From DATCYZ01 sp036526195 (GTDB taxonomy: Bacteria; Pseudomonadota; Gammaproteobacteria; Burkholderiales; SG8-39), in assembly GCA_036526195.1 (NCBI GenBank), contig DATCYZ010000059.1, positions 1 through 25,001 of the forward strand: a stretch of 25,001 nucleotides of DNA, read 5' to 3'. Made by a program: the position numbers and the translations under genes. Of the stretch, positions 1 to 10,677 are shown in pieces (position 1 is the stretch's first letter; each line of letters begins with the position of its first letter). Below the pieces are notes generated by a model. It was not told the DNA's origin, did no database searches, and saw nothing but the letters and a program-made list of their open reading frames with translations.

Positions 1-1
1 A

Positions 2-2926
<2,925 letters not shown>

Positions 2927-2938
2927 AAGGAGAACCCG

Positions 2939-3361
2939 ATGACCCGACTGACGATGCTGCTGGTTTCCATGCTGCTTGCGCTGCCCGCCGCCGTGCAAGC
3001 GCACGACGATGCGAGCCTGGACAAGGTGAAGGCCCCGAATGGCGGCCAGCTGCGCGCCGCCGGGATCTATCACTTCGAACTGGTACTCGCGCGCGAAGCG
3101 CGCGAGGCGAAGGACCACCCGGTCATGGTGTACCTCTCGGACCACGCGGGCGCCGCGGTCGCGAGCGCCGGCGCCACCGGCACCGTCACCCTGCTCGGCA
3201 AGGGCGGCGCGGTGCGCGTGGCGCTGGCCCCCGACGGTGCGAACCGCCTGAAGGGCGCGGGACGCTATGTCGCCGATCCCGATCTGAAGGCGGTGGTGTC
3301 CGTCACGCTGGCGGGCAAGCCCGCGGAACAGGCGCGCTTCACGCCTTTTCGGGCGCGCTGA
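2939..3361 (+). CDS. Small secreted protein following the RND pump gene, function unknown
   Basis: This 140-residue protein has a clear signal peptide (residues 1-21, ending AVQAHDD). A compact beta-rich mature part follows, with PNGGQLR, YHFELVL and a C-terminal KPAEQARFTPF segment. From memory, similar short periplasmic proteins often sit directly downstream of czcA/cusA-type genes, but I know of no assigned function. A periplasmic accessory or metal-binding role is an inference, and only a few histidines support it (His22, His44, His60, His69). The start is set by an AAAGGAG site 6 bp upstream, and the gap to the pump gene is 12 bp. Its last 23 bp overlap the 3' end of the convergent cusA gene. 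Confidence 0.82.
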   Translation: MTRLTMLLVSMLLALPAAVQAHDDASLDKVKAPNGGQLRAAGIYHFELVLAREAREAKDHPVMVYLSDHAGAAVASAGATGTVTLLGKGGAVRVALAPDGANRLKGAGRYVADPDLKAVVSVTLAGKPAEQARFTPFRAR

Positions 3362-6300
3362 GCGGCACGCGCCGCCGCATCAGGTAGTACGCCGCCGGAA
3401 TCACGAACATCGACAGGAGCGGTGCGGTGATCATGCCGCCGATCATCGGCGCGGCAATGCGCTGCATCACCTCCGAGCCGGTGCCCTCGCTCAGCAGGAG
3501 CGGCGCGAGGCCGCCGAGGATCACCGCCACCGTCATCGCCTTGGGGCGCACGCGCTGCACCGCGCCCTCGTCGAGCGCCTCGAGCAGCTGCGCCGGGCTC
3601 AGGTCCGGGCCGCACCTTTCGATCGCCTGCCTGAGGTAGACCAGCATGACGACGCCGAATTCCGCGGCGAGGCCCGCCAGCGCAATGAAACCGATGGCGC
3701 CGGCCACCGACAGGTTGTGCCCCAGCGCCCAGATCAGCCAGAAACCGCCGACCAGCGCGAAGGGCAGCGTCGCCATCAGCAGCAGGGCTTCGCCGGCGCT
3801 GCGAAACGCGAGGTACAGCAGCATGAAGATGATGAGCAGGGTGAAGGGCACCACCACCGCGAGGCGCTTCTGCGCGCGCTCGAGGTACTCGAACTGCCCG
3901 GACCAGGCGATCGACACCCCCGGCGGCAGCTTCACCGCCTTCGCCACCGCGCGCTGCGCGTCGCCGACCACGGAACTCAGGTCGCGCCCGCGGATGTCGA
4001 CATAGATCCAGCCCGAGAGCCGCGCGTTCTCCGAGCGCAGCATCGGCGGCCCGTCGGTGATCGCGATCTTCGATACCGCGCCGAGCGTCAGCTGCGCGCC
4101 GGACTCGGCGACGAAGGGCAGCGCTTCGAGCGCGCCGATGGAATCGCGCAATTCGCGCGGGTAGCGCACGTTGATCGGGAAGCGCCGCCGTCCCTCCACC
4201 GTCTCGCCGATGGTCTCGCCGCCGATTGCGCTCGCCACCACCGACTGCACGTCGGCGACATTCATGCCGTAGCGCGCGGCGGTCTGCCGGTCGACCGTGA
4301 CGTCGATGTAGCGCCCGCCGGTGACGCGTTCGGCGAGCGCCGAGGACACGCCGTCGACCGTCTTCACCACGCGTTCGATCTCGCCGGCCACGCGCTCGAT
4401 CTCGGCCAGGTCATTGCCCGAGACCTTGATGCCGAGCGGACTCTTGATGCCGGTGGCCAGCATGTCGATGCGGTTGCGGATCGGCGGGATCCAGATGTTG
4501 GCGAGCCCCGGAATCTGCAGCAGCCGGTCGAGTTCCTCGACCAGCTTCTCCGGCGTCATGCCGGGCCGCCACTCCGAGCGCGGCTTGAGTTGCACCGTGG
4601 TCTCGACCATCTCCATCGGCGCCGGGTCGGTGGCGCTCTCGGCGCGGCCGATCTTGCCGAACACGCGCAGCACCTCCGGCACGGTGGCGATGAGGCGGTC
4701 GGTCTGCTGCAGAATCTGCGCCGCCTTGCCCGGCGACAGCCCGGGCAGCGCCGAGGGCATGTACAGCAGGTCCCCCTCGTAGAGCGGCGGCATGAACTCG
4801 CCGCCGAGCCGCGAGACCGGGTAGGCGGTGGCGGCGAGCACCACCACCGCCAGCACCAGCGTCGACTTCGGCCAGCGCAGCACCCATGCGAGCAGCGGGC
4901 GGTAGAGCGCGATCAGCGCCCGGTTCAGCGGATTTTTCGTCTCGCTGGGGATGCGGCCGCGGATCAGGTAGCCCATCAGCACCGGCACCAGGGTGACGGC
5001 GAGGATCGCCGAGGCCGCCATGGCATAGGTCTTGGTGTAGGCGAGCGGCGAGAACAGCCGTCCCTCCTGCGCCTGCAGCGCGAACACCGGCACGAAGGAC
5101 AGCGTGATCACGAGGAGCGAAAAGAACAGCGCCGGACCGACTTCGACCGCGGCATCGCCCACCACGCGCCAGCGCTCCGGCTCGCCGATCGTCCTGCCGG
5201 GATGTTCTTCCTGCCAGGCTTCGAGCTTCTTGTGCGCGTTCTCGATCATCACCACGGCAGCGTCGACCATCGCACCAATGGCGATCGCAAGCCCCCCGAG
5301 CGACAGGATGTTGGCGTTCACGCCCTGGTAGACCATCACGATGAAGGCCGCGAGGATGCCGATCGGCAGGGTGACGATGGCGACGAATGCCGAGCGCAGG
5401 TGAAACAGGAAGATGAAGCACACCAGCGCGACGACGAGGAACTCCTCGGCCAGCTTCTCGCCGAGGTGCTTCACCGCGCGCTCGATCAGGCCGGAACGGT
5501 CGTAGGTCTCGACGATCTCCACGCCCGGCGGCAGGCTGCCTGCGAGGTCCTTCAGCTTCGCCTTCACCGCGGCGATGGTCTCGAGCGCGTTCTTGCCCGA
5601 GCGCATGATGATCACGCCGCCGGCGACTTCGCCCTCGCCGTCGAGTTCGGCGATGCCGCGGCGCATCTCCGGCCCGATCTGAACGCGGGCCACGTCGGCC
5701 AGCGTCACCGCCACGCCGTTGGCGCGGGTGGCGAGCGGGATCGCACGGAAGTCCTCCAGCGTCTTCAGGTAGCCGCCGGCGCGCACCATGTACTCGGCCT
5801 CGGCCAGTTCCACCACCGAGCCGCCGGTCTCGCGGTTCGCCGCCTGCACCGCCGCGATCACGCGGGTATGCGGGATGCCGAAGGCGCGCAATCGCTCCGG
5901 GTCGAGCTGGATCTGGTACTGGCGCACCATGCCGCCGACCGAGGCCACCTCCGCCACGTTCGGCACCGCCTTCAGCTCGAACTTGAGGAACCAGTCCTGG
6001 ATCGCGCGCAGCTCGCCCAGGTCGTAGCGTCCGCTGCGGTCCACCAGCGCGTACTGGTAGATCCAGCCGACGCCGGTGGCGTCCGGCCCGAGGGCGGGAC
6101 GCGCCTGCGCCGGCAGCTTCGCCTGCACCTGGTTCAGGTACTCGAGCACCCGCGAGCGCGCCCAGTACGGGTCGACGCCGTCCTCGAACAGGATGTAGAC
6201 GAAGGAATCGCCGAAGAACGAGTAACCGCGCACCGTCTTCGCCCCCGGCACCGAAAGCATGGTGGTGGTGAGCGGATAGGTGACCTGGTCCTCGACGATG

Positions 6301-6476
6301 CGCGGCGCCTGTCCGGGGTAGCTGGTGCGCAGGATCACCTGCACGTCCGACAGGTCGGGCAGCGCGTCGAGCGGCGTCTTCGACACCGCCCACACGCCCC
6401 AGGCGATGGTGAGCAGTGTCGTCACCAGCACCAGGAAGCGGTTGGCCATCGACCAGCGGATCAGCGCGGCGATCAT
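3339..6476 (-). CDS. cusA: Cu(I)/Ag(I) efflux RND permease CusA
   Basis: CusA is the inner-membrane pump of the CusCBA system, which expels Cu(I) and Ag(I) from periplasm and cytoplasm through CusC using the proton gradient. The protein is 1045 residues, a normal length. The three-methionine metal site is intact and falls on the same numbers as in E. coli CusA: Met573 (LLYMPS), Met623 (MEMVET) and Met672 (RIDMLATG). The proton-relay Asp405 (GAMVDAAVVMIEN) is also kept. The N-terminal helix (residues 12-31) and two further transmembrane blocks (about 340-505 and 870-1035) fit the fold. The ATG overlaps the cusB stop codon as ATGA, so the two are translationally coupled. It is the last gene of the minus-strand copper series, and its 3' end overlaps the opposing gene by 23 bp. 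Confidence 0.97.
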   Translation of the reverse strand: MIAALIRWSMANRFLVLVTTLLTIAWGVWAVSKTPLDALPDLSDVQVILRTSYPGQAPRIVEDQVTYPLTTTMLSVPGAKTVRGYSFFGDSFVYILFEDGVDPYWARSRVLEYLNQVQAKLPAQARPALGPDATGVGWIYQYALVDRSGRYDLGELRAIQDWFLKFELKAVPNVAEVASVGGMVRQYQIQLDPERLRAFGIPHTRVIAAVQAANRETGGSVVELAEAEYMVRAGGYLKTLEDFRAIPLATRANGVAVTLADVARVQIGPEMRRGIAELDGEGEVAGGVIIMRSGKNALETIAAVKAKLKDLAGSLPPGVEIVETYDRSGLIERAVKHLGEKLAEEFLVVALVCFIFLFHLRSAFVAIVTLPIGILAAFIVMVYQGVNANILSLGGLAIAIGAMVDAAVVMIENAHKKLEAWQEEHPGRTIGEPERWRVVGDAAVEVGPALFFSLLVITLSFVPVFALQAQEGRLFSPLAYTKTYAMAASAILAVTLVPVLMGYLIRGRIPSETKNPLNRALIALYRPLLAWVLRWPKSTLVLAVVVLAATAYPVSRLGGEFMPPLYEGDLLYMPSALPGLSPGKAAQILQQTDRLIATVPEVLRVFGKIGRAESATDPAPMEMVETTVQLKPRSEWRPGMTPEKLVEELDRLLQIPGLANIWIPPIRNRIDMLATGIKSPLGIKVSGNDLAEIERVAGEIERVVKTVDGVSSALAERVTGGRYIDVTVDRQTAARYGMNVADVQSVVASAIGGETIGETVEGRRRFPINVRYPRELRDSIGALEALPFVAESGAQLTLGAVSKIAITDGPPMLRSENARLSGWIYVDIRGRDLSSVVGDAQRAVAKAVKLPPGVSIAWSGQFEYLERAQKRLAVVVPFTLLIIFMLLYLAFRSAGEALLLMATLPFALVGGFWLIWALGHNLSVAGAIGFIALAGLAAEFGVVMLVYLRQAIERCGPDLSPAQLLEALDEGAVQRVRPKAMTVAVILGGLAPLLLSEGTGSEVMQRIAAPMIGGMITAPLLSMFVIPAAYYLMRRRVPLSAPEKA

Positions 6477-7978
6477 TTCGCGGCCTTGCGCTTCAGGCGC
6501 TCGATCACGTAGTTGCCCTCCGCATCCGGCTCGCCGCGCATCTCGAACTCGACCATCTCGCCCGGCGCAAGGCCCTTCAACGCTTCCGGCGAGGCGACGC
6601 TGAAGCCCATCTGCATCGCCGGCCAGTTGATGGTCGGCATCGGGCCGTGCGACAGCTCGACGTGGCCTTTCTTCGCGTCCAGGGCGACGATGCGACCGCT
6701 GCCCGGGTGCGTGGCGCCGGCGGCCGGCGCGGGGGCGGGTGCAGCCTCCTCGAGCCGCCCCACCGCGCCCTTCAGGTTCGCTTCGGAATCAATGAGGAAC
6801 TGGCCCGAGGCCACGACGCGGGTGCCGGCGGCCAGCCCCTCGAGGATGACGCTCTGTCCGCCGCGCTCCTCGCCCACGCGCACCGGGCGCACCACGAAGC
6901 GCTTGCCCTCGGCGGCAATCACCACGTTGCGCTCGCCGGTGCGGATCACCGCCTCCGAGGGCACCAGCAGCACGTCCGCCCCGGCCTCCCCCGCGATCAC
7001 GAGGTTGGCGTACATGCCGGGCTTCAGCCGCGCGCCCGGGTTGGCGAGCGCGATGCGCGCGCGCACCGTGCGCGTGGTCGCCTCCACTTCCGGCAGGATC
7101 GCCTCGACGCTGCCTTCGAACACCACGTCGGGCCAGGCCGGGACGCGCGCCTGCACCCTGGCCTTCGGGCGCAGCGCGCCCGCGCGGACCTCCGGAACCT
7201 CGGCATTCACCCAGACCGTGGCGAGGTCGACGATGCGGAACAGCGTCATGCCGGCGGACACCGTCATGCCCTCGCGCACGCCGAGTTCGGCGATCACGCC
7301 CGAGATCGGCGCGTGCAGCGTGAAGTGGGTGCGCAGCGTGCCCGTGCGCGCCACCTCGTCGATCGCCGCCTCGCTCATGCCGAGCAGCACCAGGCGCTGC
7401 CGCGCCGCGGCGGCGAGCGCCTGCGCGTCCGCGCGGCCGTGCAGCAGCAGGAACTCTTCCTGCGCCGCGCCCCATTGCGGGATCAGGATCTCCACCAGCG
7501 GCTGGCCCTTCACCACCGCATCGAGCGGCGCGCGCGCATGCAGCTTCTCGACGAAGCCGCCGGCGCGCGTCTGCACCAGCACCACGCTGCGCTCGTTCCA
7601 CGCCACCGCGCCGACCGCTTCCAGCCGGCCCTCGAGCCGCCCGCGCACCGCCTCGGCAAAGCGCAGGCCGAGGTTCTGCGACACCGTCGCGTTCACCGAC
7701 ACGCCGGGGCCCGCCTCGCCGCCGGTGTCGGCGTACACCGGCACCAGTTGCATGTCCATGAAAGGCGACTTGCCCGGCTTGTCGAACTTCTGCTGCGGGA
7801 CCATCGGGTCGTGCCAGTAGAGCACCTTGCGTTCGCCGCCGGCGCCGCTCGCCGGCGCGCCCGCCAGGGCCGGCGCGCCGTCCACCATGCCATGCCGCGC
7901 GTAACGCATGCCGCCGTAGACCGCCGCGGCAAGTGCGGCGCCCGCCAGCAGGGCGAGCCCCAGGGTTCGAATTCTCAT
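6473..7978 (-). CDS. cusB: Periplasmic adaptor CusB with N-terminal metal-binding domain and fused C-terminal CusF domain
   Basis: CusB is the membrane-fusion protein linking CusA to CusC and handing metal to the pump. The 501-residue protein has an N-terminal membrane anchor or signal (residues 5-22). A heavy-metal-binding domain follows (about 52-85: YWHDPMVPQQKFDKPGKSPF, then MDMQLVPVY), then the usual barrel-sandwich, hairpin and beta-barrel domains. The last 76 or so residues are a CusF-like fold with its copper ligands in the right spacing: His444, Trp452, Met455 and Met457 (HGPMPTINWPAMQMGF). In E. coli CusF is a separate protein, so here a chaperone is tethered to the adaptor. The ATG at 7978 lies 8 bp after the cusC stop. 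The reading frame stays open upstream inside cusC, but that extension is only cusC read in another frame. Confidence 0.95.
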   Translation of the reverse strand: MRIRTLGLALLAGAALAAAVYGGMRYARHGMVDGAPALAGAPASGAGGERKVLYWHDPMVPQQKFDKPGKSPFMDMQLVPVYADTGGEAGPGVSVNATVSQNLGLRFAEAVRGRLEGRLEAVGAVAWNERSVVLVQTRAGGFVEKLHARAPLDAVVKGQPLVEILIPQWGAAQEEFLLLHGRADAQALAAAARQRLVLLGMSEAAIDEVARTGTLRTHFTLHAPISGVIAELGVREGMTVSAGMTLFRIVDLATVWVNAEVPEVRAGALRPKARVQARVPAWPDVVFEGSVEAILPEVEATTRTVRARIALANPGARLKPGMYANLVIAGEAGADVLLVPSEAVIRTGERNVVIAAEGKRFVVRPVRVGEERGGQSVILEGLAAGTRVVASGQFLIDSEANLKGAVGRLEEAAPAPAPAAGATHPGSGRIVALDAKKGHVELSHGPMPTINWPAMQMGFSVASPEALKGLAPGEMVEFEMRGEPDAEGNYVIERLKRKAAK

Positions 7979-7986
7979 GTCAGGCC

Positions 7987-9219
7987 TCAGTCGTAGAGAT
8001 GGGCGAGCCGGGCCCAGGCGCGGGCGCGCGCAGTCTGCGCACCGACGAGGGCCAGTTCGGTTTCGGTCTGGTTGCGCGCCGCCTCGAGCACCGGGGCAAG
8101 CTCGCCACGACCGCCGCGGTAAGCGGCGAGCGCGGCCTCGGCGCGCTCGCGCGCGAGCGGTTGCTGCAGCGATTCGACGCGCGCGAGGCGCGCCGCGGCG
8201 GCGTCGAAGTCGGCGAGCCAGCCGCGCACCTCCGCTTCGCGCGTGCGGCGCGCGTCCTCGCGCTCGGCGCGCGCGCGCTCGGCGAGCGCGAGCTGGGCGG
8301 CGACGTCGCGATCCTGCCGGCGCTCGGACTGCCAGGGCAGGTCCAGCGTCACCATCACCGTGAGCATGTTGCTGAATGACGGGCTGCGCTGGGCGTAGCC
8401 GACTTCCAGGCTCCAGTCGGATTCTTTCGTGGTGCGCGCAAGCGCGACCTCGGCGCGCGCCAGGTCCTCGCGCTCGCCGAACACGCGCAGCATCGGTTCG
8501 GCGGCAAGGCGCGCAAGCAGGTCTTCGCGCGGCGCCGGGAGCCTTGCCGTGTCCGGCGCGGCACCGAGCGGCCGTTGCGCCGCCGCGCCGATCCAGGTGG
8601 CGAGCGCGATCCTTGCGCGTGCCACCTGGCGGCGCTGCTCGAGCACGCGGTCGAAGGCGCGCTCCTCGGCCTGGCGCAGGGCGAAGCTGTCGGCGGCGTT
8701 CTGCCGGCCGGCGGCCACCCCCGAGGCGACCGCTTCGATCTGCAGCTTGAAGCTGCCGGCGAGGTGCTCGAGGACTTCCAGCGCGCGCTCTGCATAGTGC
8801 ACCTCGAGCCAGGCGAGCGCCGTTTCGCGGCGCACCGCGACGCGTTCGGCCGCGAGGCCCGAGGTCTCCAGGTCGCGCGCGCGCTCGGCGCGCAGGTTGC
8901 GCGCCTCGCGCTTGGCCGCGTTCGGGAATTCCTGCATCACGCCGATCGCGCGCATGGTCATGAAGTCCTGGTCGAAGCGAAAGCGGTTCGCCCGGTTGAC
9001 CGGCAGGTTCTCCAGGCCGAAGCGCAGTTTCGCGTCGGGCAGTTCGCCGGCGCGTCCGACCATCTCGCCCGCGGCCGAGACCGCATGACGGCGCGCCGCG
9101 AGTCGCGGCGATTCTTCCTCGCTCGCGCGCAGCACGTCCTCGAGCGACAGGGTTTGCGCCAGGGCGCAAGGGGCGCCCGCGAGCAGGGCTGCGCAGGCCA
9201 GGGTGCGAAACAGGACCAT
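7987..9219 (-). CDS. cusC: Outer-membrane efflux channel, TolC/CusC family
   Basis: This is the outer-membrane factor expected to complete the CusCBA tripartite pump. It is 410 residues, a little short for the family, with a signal peptide (residues 1-21, ending PCALAQ) and long alanine- and arginine-rich amphipathic helices typical of OEP repeats (SLEDVLRASEEESPRLAARR near the mature N-terminus). There is no lipobox, unlike the other TolC-like protein in this series. I chose the ATG at 9219 because a GGAG site lies about 6 bp upstream and the signal peptide starts there; an in-frame ATG at 9264 would add 15 residues ahead of it. cusB follows after 8 bp. The symbol is given by position next to cusBA. 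Confidence 0.92.
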   Translation of the reverse strand: MVLFRTLACAALLAGAPCALAQTLSLEDVLRASEEESPRLAARRHAVSAAGEMVGRAGELPDAKLRFGLENLPVNRANRFRFDQDFMTMRAIGVMQEFPNAAKREARNLRAERARDLETSGLAAERVAVRRETALAWLEVHYAERALEVLEHLAGSFKLQIEAVASGVAAGRQNAADSFALRQAEERAFDRVLEQRRQVARARIALATWIGAAAQRPLGAAPDTARLPAPREDLLARLAAEPMLRVFGEREDLARAEVALARTTKESDWSLEVGYAQRSPSFSNMLTVMVTLDLPWQSERRQDRDVAAQLALAERARAEREDARRTREAEVRGWLADFDAAAARLARVESLQQPLARERAEAALAAYRGGRGELAPVLEAARNQTETELALVGAQTARARAWARLAHLYD

Positions 9220-9245
9220 GACGATCTCCGTGCAACGTTGAAGAC

Positions 9246-9267
9246 CCCGTGACGCATCAGTCACGGG
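9246..9267 (-). other. Inverted repeat upstream of cusC
   Basis: A perfect 8-bp stem (CCCGTGAC / GTCACGGG) with a 6-nt loop lies in the 91-bp gap between the upstream small gene and cusC. On the transcribed strand it is not followed by a run of T, so it is not an obvious terminator. It could be an mRNA structure separating cusC from the gene before it. Confidence 0.5.
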
Positions 9268-9310
9268 ACCACGACGAAACGATGCGTGCCGCCGGGGGGC
9301 GGCGGGAGGA

Positions 9311-9754
9311 TCAGATCAGGTAGGCGTGTTGCAGGACGCGCGCGGGCCGGGTGCCCGGCGGCGGCGCTTCGAGGGCCGCGTGCAGCCGCGGCGGCGGGGA
9401 AACCTGCGGGAGGAGGAAGACCGGTGCCAGCGCCGGCGCGCGAACGATGACCGGCGCCTGCCCGGCGTTGGTGAGGTCGGCGGTGCAATGCGCGACGCAG
9501 AGGTTGTTGAACTGCCCGCCCGGCTCGACCACCGTGCCGCAGCCTTCGCACGGCAAGGCGTCCGCAGACGCGCCCACGACCGAACCCAGTTCGCTGCGGT
9601 CCATGTCGCAGGTGGCCATGGCAATGTTCGCCTGGCCGAAGGCGAACGCCGCCAGCAGGATCAGGGCGATCCAGCGGCGGGCAAGCCGGGTGAGGAACGT
9701 GCGCACGGCCGCGAGTCTACGCCGGATCGCGGTCCGGCGCCGCATCGCGCCCAT
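9311..9754 (-). CDS. Cys-containing small secreted protein in copper operon, function unknown
   Basis: This is a 147-residue reading frame with an arginine-rich N-terminus, a hydrophobic helix (about 28-46, ending IAMA) and a mature part with five cysteines (CDM, CEGC, and CVAHC: residues 49, 69, 72, 86, 90). A proline-rich tail ends in HAYLI. It resembles the short Cys-rich exported proteins found in metal-resistance clusters, but I do not recognise the family with certainty. The start is uncertain: no good Shine-Dalgarno site precedes ATG 9754 or ATG 9745, and a GTG at 9706 would give a more typical signal peptide. An AT-rich palindrome abuts the first ATG. It precedes cusC by 91 bp and is likely co-transcribed with cusCBA. 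Confidence 0.7.
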   Translation of the reverse strand: MGAMRRRTAIRRRLAAVRTFLTRLARRWIALILLAAFAFGQANIAMATCDMDRSELGSVVGASADALPCEGCGTVVEPGGQFNNLCVAHCTADLTNAGQAPVIVRAPALAPVFLLPQVSPPPRLHAALEAPPPGTRPARVLQHAYLI

Positions 9755-9774
9755 TAGTAACGATTAAGTTACTA
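9755..9774. promoter_or_regulatory. AT-rich inverted repeat, candidate operator/promoter for the cusCBA segment
   Basis: A perfect inverted repeat TAGTAAC-N6-GTTACTA stands out in very GC-rich DNA. It fills the short space between the CusF-like gene and the small gene that precedes cusC. The 13 bp TTAATCGTTACTA on the minus strand could also supply a weak -10 element. It looks like a two-half-site regulator box, and a copper-responsive response regulator is a natural guess. No regulator other than cueR is visible in the window. Confidence 0.45.
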
Positions 9775-9799
9775 CAGGCGCGCCTGCGGCGTCTGCTGC

Positions 9800-10138
9800 T
9801 CACTTCGCCGCTTCCATCTGCATCACGGTGAACTGCCCGCCGACCTTGTCGATGGACACCTTCACCTTGTCCCCGGCCTTCACGGTCTCCAGCATCGCCG
9901 GATCCTTGACACGGAACACCATGGTCATGGGCGGCATGTCGAGGTTCTTGATCTCGCCGTGCTTGAGCGTGATCTTCTGCGTCTCCTTGTCGACCTTGCG
10001 CACCTCCGCGTCCGTCATTGCGGCGTCCTTCATCGCGGCATCCTTCATGGCACCGCCCTTGTGATGCTTGTCATCGGCAAGTACCACCCCACTGGCAACC
10101 CCGGCCACCATCAGTACCGCGAACATGAGTCGTTTCAT
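9800..10138 (-). CDS. cusF: Periplasmic copper-binding protein, CusF family (Trp-to-Met variant)
   Basis: CusF proteins carry Cu(I)/Ag(I) in the periplasm to the CusCBA pump. This 112-residue protein has a signal peptide (1-21, ending VVLADD). A short spacer follows with a repeated KDAAM unit (residues 32-41), then the small beta-barrel. The copper ligands are in exact CusF spacing: His60, Met71 and Met73 (KHGEIKNLDMPPMTMVF). The position of the E. coli cation-pi tryptophan (Trp44) is Met68. The domain fused to CusB in this same cluster keeps the tryptophan. An AAGGAG site 7 bp upstream fixes the start. It lies 31 bp after the cupredoxin gene and 45 bp before the next gene. Confidence 0.93.
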   Translation of the reverse strand: MKRLMFAVLMVAGVASGVVLADDKHHKGGAMKDAAMKDAAMTDAEVRKVDKETQKITLKHGEIKNLDMPPMTMVFRVKDPAMLETVKAGDKVKVSIDKVGGQFTVMQMEAAK

Positions 10139-10169
10139 TTGAATCTCCTTTTCCAGATTTCAGAAAACT

Positions 10170-10664
10170 TCAGTCAACGATCACCTTGCCGATCATGCCT
10201 GCCTCGAAATGACCGGGAATCAGGCAGCCGAACCAGTAGGTGCCGGCCTTCGTGAAGCGCCAGCCGATCTCCCCGGTCTTGCCGGGGTTCACGTGGGCCT
10301 GGTTCGGTTCATCATGCTCCATGCCGGGGAACTTCTTCATCAGTTCCGCGTGCTTCTTCAGATCCTCCAGGGTGCCGATCACCATCTCGTGCAGCACCGC
10401 GCCCTTGTTGGCCACCACGAAGCGCACGGCCTCGCCGCGTTTCACCCTGACCTCCGCGGGCGTGAAGCGCATCTGGTCGCTCATGTCGATCAGGACCTTG
10501 CGCTTTGCGGTCTTCGGATCTGCGGCGCGACCGAAGCCGGTCTCCTCGGCCTTCGAGTAGTCGATGGCGGCCGGCTTGTGCTTCGCGTCGCCGTGCGCGT
10601 GGACCAGCGTCCCCGCACACGCCAGCGCAGCGGCCAGCCCCAGTTTGCACAGACAGGTTTTCAT
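10170..10664 (-). CDS. Periplasmic cupredoxin (plastocyanin-like blue copper protein)
   Basis: This 164-residue exported protein has a signal peptide (1-23, ending LVHAHG) and a His-containing mature N-terminus (HGDAKHK). The cupredoxin fold has the type 1 copper ligands His92 (VLHEMVIG), Cys147, His152 and Met157 (CLIPGHFEAGM). It resembles the copper-tolerance cupredoxin called CopI in Rubrivivax; that match is from memory, so I leave the symbol blank. Expected roles are periplasmic copper buffering or electron transfer with the neighbouring multicopper oxidase. An AAAGGAG site precedes the start. The gap to the oxidase stop is 13 bp and to the CusF gene 31 bp, which fits one operon. Confidence 0.92.
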   Translation of the reverse strand: MKTCLCKLGLAAALACAGTLVHAHGDAKHKPAAIDYSKAEETGFGRAADPKTAKRKVLIDMSDQMRFTPAEVRVKRGEAVRFVVANKGAVLHEMVIGTLEDLKKHAELMKKFPGMEHDEPNQAHVNPGKTGEIGWRFTKAGTYWFGCLIPGHFEAGMIGKVIVD

Positions 10665-10677
10665 CGTCCCGCTCCTT

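Noticed and set aside
3717..6512. Very long plus-strand open frame opposite cusA
   Set aside because: It is the antisense of a clear CusA coding sequence. The predicted protein is rich in His, Arg, Asp and Gln in the way antisense frames of GC-rich genes are, with no recognisable domain.
9720..9739. 7-bp inverted repeat CGCCGGA/TCCGGCG inside the start of the small pre-cusC gene
   Set aside because: GC-rich and within a probable coding region; not distinctive enough to call, though it could matter if the true start is the GTG at 9706.
9775..9786. CAGGCGCGCCTG palindrome next to the AT-rich inverted repeat
   Set aside because: A short GC-only palindrome with no loop is expected often by chance at this base composition.
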